64,000 nucleotides of DNA from Streptomyces prunicolor NBRC 13075 (lineage in GTDB: Bacteria; Actinomycetota; Actinomycetes; Streptomycetales; Streptomycetaceae). The stretch's first letter is position 1. The number at the start of each line of letters is the position of its first letter. The DNA lies in the NCBI RefSeq assembly GCF_000367365.1, contig NZ_BARF01000069.1, positions 1 to 64,000 on the forward strand, in the 5' to 3' direction. Below are positions 27,893-35,587 of the stretch, piece by piece. A program made the translations under genes and the position numbers. The notes under the pieces were generated by a model. It was given only the letters and a program-made list of their open reading frames with translations, searched no databases and was not told the DNA's origin.

Positions 27893-28225
27893 GTGTCCCC
27901 GCGTCGCAACCGACCCAAGGAGTCCGGTTCCCCCGGCCAGAGTGCCGACGACGAGCGCTCGGGCCGCTACGGCGGCTGGCAGTCCACGGAGCACTGGCAG
28001 GGCGAGGAGTGGAGCGTGCGCCACGTCGCCGGGGCGAGCGCGCAGGGCAAGACCTACCGCTGCCCCGGCTGCGACCAGCAGATCCCCTCCGGCGTCCCGC
28101 ATGTCGTGGCCTGGCCGGAGCACGCGGGCGTGGACGACCGCCGCCACTGGCACAAGGCCTGCTGGAACGCGAAGGACCGCCGCACCACACGGGTGCAGCG
28201 GTCCAGGAACGCGCCGAAGTTCTAG
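27893..28225 (+). CDS. Small Cys/His-rich conserved protein
   Basis: A basic 110-residue protein with a zinc-ribbon-like pattern: YRCPGCDQQI (Cys pair about residues 56-59) and later HVVAWPEH ... HWHKACWNA (a set of His residues and a Cys). A metal site C-x2-C plus H/C is plausible but not proven. GTG 27893 (MSPRRNRPKESG) is favoured, with GTGAGG upstream; a GTG at 27881 is the alternative. A function such as RNA or tRNA binding is only a guess; I make no assignment. Convergent with the ABC permease. Confidence 0.75.
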   Translation: MSPRRNRPKESGSPGQSADDERSGRYGGWQSTEHWQGEEWSVRHVAGASAQGKTYRCPGCDQQIPSGVPHVVAWPEHAGVDDRRHWHKACWNAKDRRTTRVQRSRNAPKF

Positions 28226-28251
28226 GCCGGCGTTCTAGAAAGTGGTGCGGC

Positions 28252-29124
28252 TCACACGTCCCGCTGCTCCAGCAGCGCGACCGCGCCGGCGAACGCCACG
28301 GCCGTCACGCTCGCGATGATCCACAGCGGGTCCCAGCCCGAAGGGCCGCTCTCCGTCAGGGAGTTGGAGTAGAAGACGCTCATCTGGTTCGGGATCGAGT
28401 ACTCGAACAGCTTCTGGCGGACGTCCTCCAGGGACTGCGAGAACATGAACAGCGCGATGACCAGCGGGGCGAGCACCGCGCCGATCATCACGGTGATCGC
28501 GCCCGCCGAGTGCCGGATGATCGAGCCGACGATCAGCGAGAGCAGCCCGAGCAGCGCGATGTAGAGCGAGACGCCGACCGTCCCCTTGAGCCACTCGCCG
28601 GCGGACGGGTCCTTCGCGCCGTTGTTCTCCAGCAGCGAGGCGTCCACGAAGGCGATGAACCCCGCGGCCACCAGGGTGACCACGAAGGCGACCCCGAAGA
28701 ACACGATCGACTTCGCAGCCAGGACACGGCCCCGGCTGGGGCACGCGGTCATCGTCGTGCGGATCATGCCGGTGCCGTACTCCGAGGCCGTGGTCAGCAC
28801 GCCGAGCGTGATGATGCACATGGAGCCCAGCAGCAGCCCGAAGAAGCCGTAGGAGAGCGGGTTCTCGCCGTGCAGCTCCGAGGAGGAGTTGCTGACCACG
28901 ACGGCGGCGAGCAGCCCGATGCCGACGACGAGCACCACGAACACACCGAGCGTCCAGATCGTCGAACGCACCGACTTGATCTTCGTCCACTCGGAGGCGA
29001 GCGCATGCCCGAGATGCGTGCGCACCACCGGGATCGGCGAGGTGTACCCGCCGTACGAAGGACCGGGCGCCGCCTGCCAGTTGGGCACGGCTGCCTGCGG
29101 CATCGGGGGCTGGGGCGTACTCAT
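28252..29124 (-). CDS. ABC transporter permease, module 1
   Basis: Membrane subunit of ABC-2 family, 290 residues. A Pro/Gln-rich cytoplasmic start (MSTPQPPMPQAAVPNWQAAP) is followed by six hydrophobic segments. The segment SEWTKIKSVRSTIWTL before the first helix and SEYGTGMIRTTMTACPSRGRVL after the second are paralogous to the permease at 30569. ATG 29124, overlapping the ATPase stop by four bases (ATGA), so expression is coupled. Likely exports a hydrophobic or peptide compound, or acts in stress response; the substrate is unknown. Confidence 0.87.
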   Translation of the reverse strand: MSTPQPPMPQAAVPNWQAAPGPSYGGYTSPIPVVRTHLGHALASEWTKIKSVRSTIWTLGVFVVLVVGIGLLAAVVVSNSSSELHGENPLSYGFFGLLLGSMCIITLGVLTTASEYGTGMIRTTMTACPSRGRVLAAKSIVFFGVAFVVTLVAAGFIAFVDASLLENNGAKDPSAGEWLKGTVGVSLYIALLGLLSLIVGSIIRHSAGAITVMIGAVLAPLVIALFMFSQSLEDVRQKLFEYSIPNQMSVFYSNSLTESGPSGWDPLWIIASVTAVAFAGAVALLEQRDV

Positions 29125-30434
29125 CGGGCGTCCTCGGGCTTGGTCAGGTCGGCGGCGGGGGAGGCGGCGGCGGGCTGCGCGGGCGCGGGAGCGGCCGGAG
29201 CGGGTGCCGGGGCGGCATCGGGTGCCGGAACCGCGGGCGCATCCTGAGCCGGGCCCTGAGGCGGCTGTGACGGCGCCTGGGGAGCCATGGGCGCCGGGGG
29301 CCCGTACGGGCCCGGCAGCGCCGCGCCGGGCGCCGCAGGGGCGCCGTACGGGTTCGGGGCGCCGTAAGGATTCGCCGGGGGCTGCCCCATCGCGAACGGC
29401 CGGCCGCCCTGCTGCGGCGACGGCGGCGCGTACCAGCCCGGCTGGCCCTGGCCCGGTACCGGCATGGGCGGCTGCGCGCCCGGCGGCAGTTGCTGCATCA
29501 GGCCGGCCTTCTGGTCGATCGTCGAGCGGTAGTCGACGGCCCCCTGTGTCATCCGCATGTACGCCTCCTCCAGCGAGGCCTGATGCGGGGACAGCTCCCA
29601 CAGCCGTACGTCCGTGTCGTGCGCGATGTCGCTGATGCGCGGCAGCGGCAGTCCCGTCACACGCAGTCCGCCGTCCTGCTCGGGCAGGACGTGCCCGCCC
29701 GCCTCGGTCAGCGCCGAGGTCAGTTTCTCGCGCAGCTGGGGCTCGGTGTCGGGGGTGCGCACGCGCGCGAAGTCGGCCGAGTTCGCCGAGATGAAGTCCC
29801 GCACGCTCATGTCGGAGAGCAGCTGCCCGCGTCCGATCACGATGAGGTGGTCGGCGGTCAGCGCCATCTCGCTCATCAGGTGCGAGGAGACGAAGACCGT
29901 ACGGCCCTCCGCCGCGAGCGCCTTCATCAGGTTCCGCACCCAGAGGATGCCCTCGGGGTCGAGCCCGTTGACCGGCTCGTCGAAGAGCAGCACCTGGGGG
30001 TCGCCGAGGAGCGCGGCGGCGATGCCGAGCCGCTGGCCCATGCCGAGGGAGAAGCCCTTGGAGCGCTTTCTCGCCACGTCCTGGAGGCCCACCACCCCGA
30101 GCACCTCGTCCACGCGCCGGGCCGGGATGCCCGAGAGCTGGGCCAGGCTGAGCAGATGGCTGCGGGCGCTGCGGCCACCGTGCACGGCCTTGGCGTCGAG
30201 CAGGGCACCGACCTGTCTGGGCGCGTTCGGCAGCTTGCGGTAGGGGAAGCCGCCGATCGTCACCTGTCCTGACGTGGGGTTGTCCAGGCCGAGGATCATG
30301 CGCATCGTCGTCGACTTGCCCGAGCCGTTGGGCCCGAGGAAACCGGTGACGGCACCGGGCCGCACCTGGAAGGAAAGGTTGTACACGGCGGTTTTGTCGC
30401 CGTACCGCTTGGTCAGGCCGACAGCCTCGATCAT
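29121..30434 (-). CDS. ABC transporter ATP-binding protein with Pro/Ala tail, module 1
   Basis: ATPase, 437 residues. Motifs: FLGPNGSGKSTTMRMILGL (Walker A), Q-loop region, FSLGMGQRLGIA (signature variation G-M-G-Q-R), LLFDEPVNGLDPEG (Walker B), and SSHLMSE (H-loop). About 310 residues form the ATPase and a regulatory end (ELSPHQASLEEAYMRMT). The remaining 125 or so are Pro/Gly/Ala/Gln low complexity, absent from its paralogue at 31341. ATG 30434 is preferred over GTG 30443; the RBS is weak in either case. Confidence 0.88.
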   Translation of the reverse strand: MIEAVGLTKRYGDKTAVYNLSFQVRPGAVTGFLGPNGSGKSTTMRMILGLDNPTSGQVTIGGFPYRKLPNAPRQVGALLDAKAVHGGRSARSHLLSLAQLSGIPARRVDEVLGVVGLQDVARKRSKGFSLGMGQRLGIAAALLGDPQVLLFDEPVNGLDPEGILWVRNLMKALAAEGRTVFVSSHLMSEMALTADHLIVIGRGQLLSDMSVRDFISANSADFARVRTPDTEPQLREKLTSALTEAGGHVLPEQDGGLRVTGLPLPRISDIAHDTDVRLWELSPHQASLEEAYMRMTQGAVDYRSTIDQKAGLMQQLPPGAQPPMPVPGQGQPGWYAPPSPQQGGRPFAMGQPPANPYGAPNPYGAPAAPGAALPGPYGPPAPMAPQAPSQPPQGPAQDAPAVPAPDAAPAPAPAAPAPAQPAAASPAADLTKPEDAR

Positions 30435-30568
30435 GCTCCGCACCCATCGAAAGGATCAGGACAGCAGGGCGCACGCCCCCGTAAGGGTTAGGAGGATATA
30501 GGGGCGCCGACGGTTCCGCCCAAGGGAAAGTAAAGCTATGGCCTCCGCTATGCGTCCCGGCGCTTCGG

Positions 30569-31339
30569 CTACGCGTCCCGGCGCTTCAGCAGGACGTACG
30601 CGCCGGCCAGCGCCGCCACCACCCACAGCGCCATGATCCCGAGCCCGCCCCAGGGTCCGTACGGCGCGGAGTCGTCGACCGGCGTGACCACCTGCATGAT
30701 CTTGCTGCCGGCCTGGTCGGGCAGGTACTGGCCGATCTTCTTCGTCGCGGAGACGTTGCCGAGGATGTTGGAGATCAGGAAGAAGAACGGCATCAGGATG
30801 CCCAGCGACAGCATCGGCGAGCGCAGCATCGAGGCGACGCCCATGGAGAACAGTGCGATCAGGGTCATGTAGAGCCCGCCGCCGATCACCGCGCGCAGCA
30901 CACCCGGGTCACCGATCTCCGCCTTGTGCGAGCCGAGCATCGCCTGCCCGAGGAAGAACGTGACGAAGCTCGTCACCAGGCCGACTACGAGACAGAGCCC
31001 GGTGGCCACCGCGATCTTGCTGAACAGGAAGGTGCCGCGCTGCGGGACCGCCGCGAGCGAGGTGCGGATCATGCCGGTGCTGTACTCGTTCGACACGACG
31101 AGCACTCCGAACACGATCATCGCGAGCTGCCCGAGACTCATCCCGGCGAAGCTGATGAACGTCGGGTCGAAGGACAGCTTGTCCTCGGCGCTCATGTCGT
31201 CGAACTGGCTCTTCGACAGCGCCGAGATCAGCATGCCGAGCCCGATCGTCACCACCACGGCCAGCGAGAGCGTCCACACCGTCGACGCCACGGAACGGAT
31301 CTTGGTCCATTCCGAGCGGATGACCTGGGTCGCCGCCAT
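30569..31339 (-). CDS. ABC transporter permease, module 2
   Basis: Membrane subunit, 256 residues, six predicted spans, paralogous to the permease at 28252 (both with SEWTKIRSV/SEWTKIKSVR then an ABC-2 helix pattern). Two bases separate it from the ATPase stop, so the two genes form an operon. The 5' start is ATG 31339. About 134 bases separate module 2 from the start of module 1. Confidence 0.87.
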   Translation of the reverse strand: MAATQVIRSEWTKIRSVASTVWTLSLAVVVTIGLGMLISALSKSQFDDMSAEDKLSFDPTFISFAGMSLGQLAMIVFGVLVVSNEYSTGMIRTSLAAVPQRGTFLFSKIAVATGLCLVVGLVTSFVTFFLGQAMLGSHKAEIGDPGVLRAVIGGGLYMTLIALFSMGVASMLRSPMLSLGILMPFFFLISNILGNVSATKKIGQYLPDQAGSKIMQVVTPVDDSAPYGPWGGLGIMALWVVAALAGAYVLLKRRDA

Positions 31340-31340
31340 G

Positions 31341-32312
31341 TCAGCCCTTCTTCCAGCCGTCGCCCCAGCCCTGCTGCTGTTCGGCAGGTGCCACGGGGAG
31401 GGGTGCGTCGGAATGCGCGTGGTACTCCACCGACTCCGCGGTCAACTGCATGAACGCCTCCTCCAGGGAGGCCTGTTGGGGACTCAGCTCGTGCAGCACG
31501 AGCTGATGCGACGCGGCCAGCTCACCGATCTGCTCGGACTTGCCCCCGTCGACTTCGAGGACCCCGCTGCCGGACTCGACCACCGTGATCCCGGCCTGGT
31601 GCAGCACATCGAGCAGTCGCTCGCGCTGCGGGGTGCGGATCCGGACGTAGGACCGCGAGTTCTGCTGGATGAAGTCGGCCATGGAGGTGTCCGCGAGGAG
31701 CCGGCCCTGGCCGATGACGACGAGGTGGTCGGCGGTCAGCGCCATCTCGCTCATCAGGTGCGAGGAGACGAAGACCGTACGGCCTTGCGCGGCAAGGGAC
31801 TTCATCAGGTTGCGGATCCAGTGGATGCCCTCGGGGTCGAGCCCGTTGACCGGCTCGTCGAACATCAGGATGCGCGGATCACCGAGCAGCGCGCCCGCGA
31901 TACCGAGCCGCTGCCCCATGCCCAGCGAGAACCCCTTGGCCTTCTTCTTCGCGACCGAGGTGAGCCCGACGGTGTCCAGCACCTCGTGGACGCGGCTGTT
32001 GGGGATCCCGTTGCTCTGCGCGAGGCACAGCAGGTGGTTGAAGGCGCTGCGTCCGCCGTGCATGGCCTTGGCGTCGAGGAGGGCGCCGATGAACTTCAGC
32101 GGGTCCTTGAGCTGGTCGTAGTGCTGGCCGTCGATGCGTACGTCACCGGCGGTCGGCCGGTCGAGCCCGAGCATCATGCGCATGGTCGTCGACTTGCCGG
32201 CGCCGTTCGGGCCGAGGAAGCCCGTGACGATGCCCGGCCTCACGGCGAAGGTGAGGTTGTTCACCGCCACCTTGTCGCCGTACCGCTTGGTCAGCCCCGA
32301 GAGCTCGATCAT
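31341..32312 (-). CDS. ABC transporter ATP-binding protein, module 2
   Basis: ATPase, 323 residues, clear Walker A FLGPNGAGKSTTMRMMLGL, signature FSLGMGQRLGIA, Walker B LMFDEPVNGLDPEG and SSHLMSE. It is close to the module 1 ATPase over about 300 residues but ends with a short tail WGDGWKKG. Together with the permease it is the duplicated partner of the 28.2-30.4 kb module, suggesting a tandem duplication followed by divergence of the C-terminal tail. Confidence 0.89.
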   Translation of the reverse strand: MIELSGLTKRYGDKVAVNNLTFAVRPGIVTGFLGPNGAGKSTTMRMMLGLDRPTAGDVRIDGQHYDQLKDPLKFIGALLDAKAMHGGRSAFNHLLCLAQSNGIPNSRVHEVLDTVGLTSVAKKKAKGFSLGMGQRLGIAGALLGDPRILMFDEPVNGLDPEGIHWIRNLMKSLAAQGRTVFVSSHLMSEMALTADHLVVIGQGRLLADTSMADFIQQNSRSYVRIRTPQRERLLDVLHQAGITVVESGSGVLEVDGGKSEQIGELAASHQLVLHELSPQQASLEEAFMQLTAESVEYHAHSDAPLPVAPAEQQQGWGDGWKKG

Positions 32313-32321
32313 GCGGCCACG

Positions 32322-33686
32322 CTAAGACGCCCGTTCGGCGGATGCCACCCGAACGGGCAAACAGAGTCCGACGAGGCAGGCAACAACCGTGAACGCCGTC
32401 GCCCAGGCGAACGCGTGCGGGAAGGCGGTGCTGCCGTGCCCGTGCGCGAGGACCGTCGCCAGTACGGCGGTGCCGACCCCGCCCCCGAGCTGCTGCACGA
32501 TCCGCACGGTGGTGCTCGCGTGCGGGATACGGGCGCGGTCGAGATCCTGGTACGCGCCCACCATGACCGCCATGTTGGCCGCGCTCACCCCGAGCCCGCG
32601 CACGACCAGCGCGACGAGGAGCAGAGCCGCACCAGGATGCGGGAGAAGGAAGGGGAGGGTGCCCAGCGCACACAGCAGCATCCCCGCCACGGTGACCGGG
32701 CGCGGTCCGAGCCGGTCGGTCAGCGGGCCGGTGACCCGGGCCAGCAGGCTGCCCAGACCCTGCGGCGCCAGCAGCAGCCCGGCCGCGATCACGCCCTCGC
32801 CGCGCGCCTGTTGGTAGTAGAGGGGGAGCAGGAACATCCCGCCGAACAGGGCGAGCCCGTTCAGGAACGTCAGGATCGAGGAGACGGCGAAGGCACGGTC
32901 CTGGAACAGGCGCAGGTCCACGAGGGGTTCGCGGACGCGCAGTGCGTGCCGGGCGAACAGGGCTATCAGTACGGCGCCCACGGGGATCGCCGTCGCGCGG
33001 GCGACGCCGGTCTCGGAGAGGCCGTAGACGAGGGTGGCGAGGCCGGGGGAGAGGAGCAGGAGGCCGGTCAGGTCCAGGTGGTGGGCGGGGCGGGCGGGGC
33101 CCTTCGGGACGCCGCGCCAGGCCAGGGCGAGGGCCAGGAGGCAGACGGGCAGGTTGACGTAGAAGATCCAGCGCCAGCTGAGGTGGCCGACGATCAGGCC
33201 GCCGACGACCGGGCCGAGGATCGGCACGACCATGACGGGCAGGGTGATCGCGGCCATCAGGCGGCCGAGGGAGCGACCGCCGGCGGCGCGCATGACCAGG
33301 GTCTGGAGGACGGGCAGCAGGAGTCCGCCGCCGATGCCCTGGACGACCCGGAAGGCGATCAGTGAGCCGATGTTCCAGGCGAGCCCGCAGAGGAGTGATC
33401 CGGCGAGGAAGAGGGTCAGCGCGCCCAGCCAGACGTTCCGGGAGTCGAAGCGTTCGACGGCCCAGCCGGAGACCGGGACGACCGTGGCGAGGGCCAGGAG
33501 ATATGCGGTGCTGACCCATTGCAGGCTCGCCGTGGAGGCGCCCAGGTCGTGGCCCAGGGTGTGCAGGGCTATGGAGACGATCGTGCTGTCGAGGAGCGGG
33601 GCGAGGGCGCCCAGGACGAGGATGCCGGCGAGTTTGCGGACGGCGGGGTCGAGGCGCTCGGCGGAGTGGACGGTGGTTTCGGGCAT
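32322..33686 (-). CDS. MFS drug-efflux transporter (DHA2, EmrB/QacA family)
   Basis: Proton-driven multidrug exporter, 454 residues with 12-14 predicted membrane segments. Family signs are LDSTIVSIALHTLGHDLGAS (DHA2 motif D1), WVSTAYLLALATVVPVSGW, FRVVQGIGGGLLLPVLQTLV (motif C-like), and WRWIFYVNLPV. Start ATG 33686 gives MPETTVHSAERLDP; the frame extends upstream but overlaps the operators. It is divergent from the TetR gene and surrounded by two operator copies, so TetR probably represses it. Confidence 0.9.
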   Translation of the reverse strand: MPETTVHSAERLDPAVRKLAGILVLGALAPLLDSTIVSIALHTLGHDLGASTASLQWVSTAYLLALATVVPVSGWAVERFDSRNVWLGALTLFLAGSLLCGLAWNIGSLIAFRVVQGIGGGLLLPVLQTLVMRAAGGRSLGRLMAAITLPVMVVPILGPVVGGLIVGHLSWRWIFYVNLPVCLLALALAWRGVPKGPARPAHHLDLTGLLLLSPGLATLVYGLSETGVARATAIPVGAVLIALFARHALRVREPLVDLRLFQDRAFAVSSILTFLNGLALFGGMFLLPLYYQQARGEGVIAAGLLLAPQGLGSLLARVTGPLTDRLGPRPVTVAGMLLCALGTLPFLLPHPGAALLLVALVVRGLGVSAANMAVMVGAYQDLDRARIPHASTTVRIVQQLGGGVGTAVLATVLAHGHGSTAFPHAFAWATAFTVVACLVGLCLPVRVASAERAS

Positions 33687-33696
33687 GGAGGTTCCC

Positions 33697-33768
33697 CTTA
33701 GAGACGCTGCGTCTCTTATTTCTCCCACGATAGACTGGCCCCGATAAGAGACGCAAGGTCTCCTAAGG
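33697..33768. promoter_or_regulatory. Two TetR operator copies between MFS and tetR
   Basis: Two similar imperfect palindromes are in inverted orientation: AGAGACGC-T-GCGTCTCT (33700-33716) with TTA/AT flanks, and TAAGAGACGCAAGGTCTCCT (33745-33764). Read on opposite strands, both fit ATAAGAGACGCA-RS-GTCTC-YTAAG. The first sits just upstream of the MFS start, the second nearer tetR. Dual operators allow coordinated repression of both genes. Confidence 0.8.
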
Positions 33769-33821
33769 GCTTCCGAGGTTTCCTGAGTTCTCCCTGGGTT
33801 TCTGAGTGGAAGGTGCCGGTG

Positions 33822-34388
33822 ATGACCGGAGAGCAGACGCGGCGGCGCGGGGCCGCGCTGGAGGCCGACATCCTGGACGCCGTATGGGAGGAGCTGGCCG
33901 ACGTCGGCTACGCCCGGCTCACCATGGAGGGTGTCGCGGCCCGGGCCAGGACCGGCAAGCAGGTCCTCTACCGCCGCTGGGCCAACCGCGCCGAACTCGT
34001 CAAGGCCGCCCTGCCGCACCGCACCGGCTTCATCGTCGACCAGGTGCCGGACACCGGGGAGTTGCGCGAGGACCTGCTCACCCTGCTGCGGCTGATGGTC
34101 GAACGGCAGCGGGAGCTCGGCCCGGACGTCATCCGGGGTCTGCTCGCGGAGGTGACCGACCTGGACCCGAAGGTCTTCGGGATCATGCACGACATTCTGC
34201 TGACGCTGCTTCAACGTGCCGTGAAGCGGGGCGAGATCCCCACCGCCGACCTGCCCCGACGGGCCGTCACCGTCCCCGCGGACCTGCTGCGTTACGAGAT
34301 GGTCCTCTCCCTCGACCCGGTCGCCGACGCCACCCTCGTCGGGATCGTCGACGACGTGTATCTTCCCCTGCTGGCCGGACACGGCTGA
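33822..34388 (+). CDS. TetR-family transcriptional repressor
   Basis: 188-residue repressor with a TetR helix-turn-helix near residues 20-65 (ADVGYARLTMEGVAARART then GKQVLYRRWANRAELV) and a C-terminal helical ligand domain (TetR_C_33 type). ATG 33822 is preferred because GGAAGG lies eight bases upstream, over GTG 33813. It is divergent from the efflux gene and probably controls both from the shared operators, responding to a substrate of the pump. Confidence 0.88.
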   Translation: MTGEQTRRRGAALEADILDAVWEELADVGYARLTMEGVAARARTGKQVLYRRWANRAELVKAALPHRTGFIVDQVPDTGELREDLLTLLRLMVERQRELGPDVIRGLLAEVTDLDPKVFGIMHDILLTLLQRAVKRGEIPTADLPRRAVTVPADLLRYEMVLSLDPVADATLVGIVDDVYLPLLAGHG

Positions 34389-34410
34389 GGCACCGCCGAG
34401 ACACGGCTGA

Positions 34411-34439
34411 GGCCCGCACCCCCTGAGGGAATGCGGGCC
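34411..34439. terminator. Hairpin between tetR and filP
   Basis: GGCCCGCA (34411-34418) pairs with TGCGGGCC (34432-34439) around the loop CCCCCTGAGGGAA. It lies in the 70-base gap of two convergent genes and probably terminates both. Confidence 0.65.
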
Positions 34440-34458
34440 CCGGCTTTACGACAGGTGC

Positions 34459-35394
34459 TTACCGGGACTGCTGAGCCGGAACTCCACGAGAGATCGGCTC
34501 GTCCTCGACCGGCGAGCTCGCGGCGGCCACCGCGGCACCGGTGAGCGTGGCGAGCATCTCGCGCACGTTCGTCAGCTGGGCGTTGATGCTGTCGCGACGG
34601 TTCGTCAGGGCGGCCAGCTCGCGCTCGGATTCCGAACGGATGCGGTCGGCCTTGGCGTTCGCGTCGGCCACGATGTCCTCGGCCTGGCGCTGAGCCGTCT
34701 CCACCGTCTGACGGGCGCGACGCTCCGCGTCCGTACGCAGCTTCTCGGCCTCGAGGCGAAGCTGCTCCGCGCGGTGCTCGATCTCCGCGAGGCGCTTCTC
34801 GGCCTTCTGCTGACGCGACGCCAGGTCGCGCTCGGACTGCTCGCGCCGCTTGGCGAGGTTCGTCTCGAAGTCGGCGGCGGCCTGCGCGGCCTTGGCGCGG
34901 GTCTCCTCGAAGAGGGCGTCGGCCTCCTCGCGCTTCTGCTGCGCGTCCTTCTGGGCCTCGCCACGCAGCTGGGCGGAGTCGCTCTTGGCCTTCTCGACGA
35001 TCCGGACGCCCTCGTCCTCCGCCTTGGCCTTGCGCTCCGCAGCGAACGATTCTGCGTCGTTGCGGACCTGCTGAGCAGCGGACTCCGCGAGTTCGCGGTG
35101 CTGCTCGGCCGCGCGCCGGGCCTCCTCGCGCAGGTCCTTGGCCTCTTCCTCGGCGAGGCGGAGGATCTTCTCGACCCGCGCGCCGAGCCCGGCGTACGAC
35201 GGCTCCGCGTCGCTTACCTGGGCCGCGGCGTTCTGCGTTTCGAGGTGGAGCTCCTCGATGCGCTTTTCAAGAGCAGTGATACGGGCCAGAGCGCTGTCAC
35301 GGTCGGAGACGAGCTTCGAGATGCGTTCGTCCACCTGAGCGCGGTCGTACCCACGCCGCACAAGCTCGAAGCCGTAGGGGGAAGTGTCGCTCAT
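34459..35394 (-). CDS. filP: Intermediate-filament-like coiled-coil protein FilP
   Basis: Cytoskeletal protein of 311 residues that forms filaments near hyphal tips and gives mechanical strength; it works with Scy and DivIVA. The N-terminal 35 residues resemble the DivIVA/GpsB membrane-binding fold (SPYGFELVRRGYDRAQVDER). The remainder is continuous Ala/Glu/Arg/Lys/Gln coiled coil with heptad/hendecad spacing and few breaks. It lies next to scy, the same pairing as S. coelicolor. ATG 35394; the leader is purine-rich (GGAACCCC) rather than a strong RBS. Length and sequence match the known FilP closely. Confidence 0.95.
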   Translation of the reverse strand: MSDTSPYGFELVRRGYDRAQVDERISKLVSDRDSALARITALEKRIEELHLETQNAAAQVSDAEPSYAGLGARVEKILRLAEEEAKDLREEARRAAEQHRELAESAAQQVRNDAESFAAERKAKAEDEGVRIVEKAKSDSAQLRGEAQKDAQQKREEADALFEETRAKAAQAAADFETNLAKRREQSERDLASRQQKAEKRLAEIEHRAEQLRLEAEKLRTDAERRARQTVETAQRQAEDIVADANAKADRIRSESERELAALTNRRDSINAQLTNVREMLATLTGAAVAAASSPVEDEPISRGVPAQQSR

Positions 35395-35559
35395 GGGGTT
35401 CCTGTCGAATGAGACCGGTGAGGTGATAGGGGGAATCCTAGGGGCCGAAGCGGTGTGTCATCGAGCGGATACGTGTTTGATCTGGAGAATGACACCTCTT
35501 TTGAGTGGCTAACCGTCCCACCGCTTGCCAAAGACCGGGTCAAAGGCCCCAGAACGCCC

Positions 35560-35577
35560 GAACCTCACAGGAGGTTC
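35560..35577 (-). terminator. Hairpin downstream of scy
   Basis: GAACCTC and GAGGTTC pair (loop ACAG) at 35560-35577, in the gap beyond the scy stop. A short CTAGC/GCTAG pair (35578-35591) overlaps the stop codon. Together they could terminate or protect the long scy transcript before filP. Confidence 0.5.
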
Positions 35578-35587
35578 CTAGCTTTCG

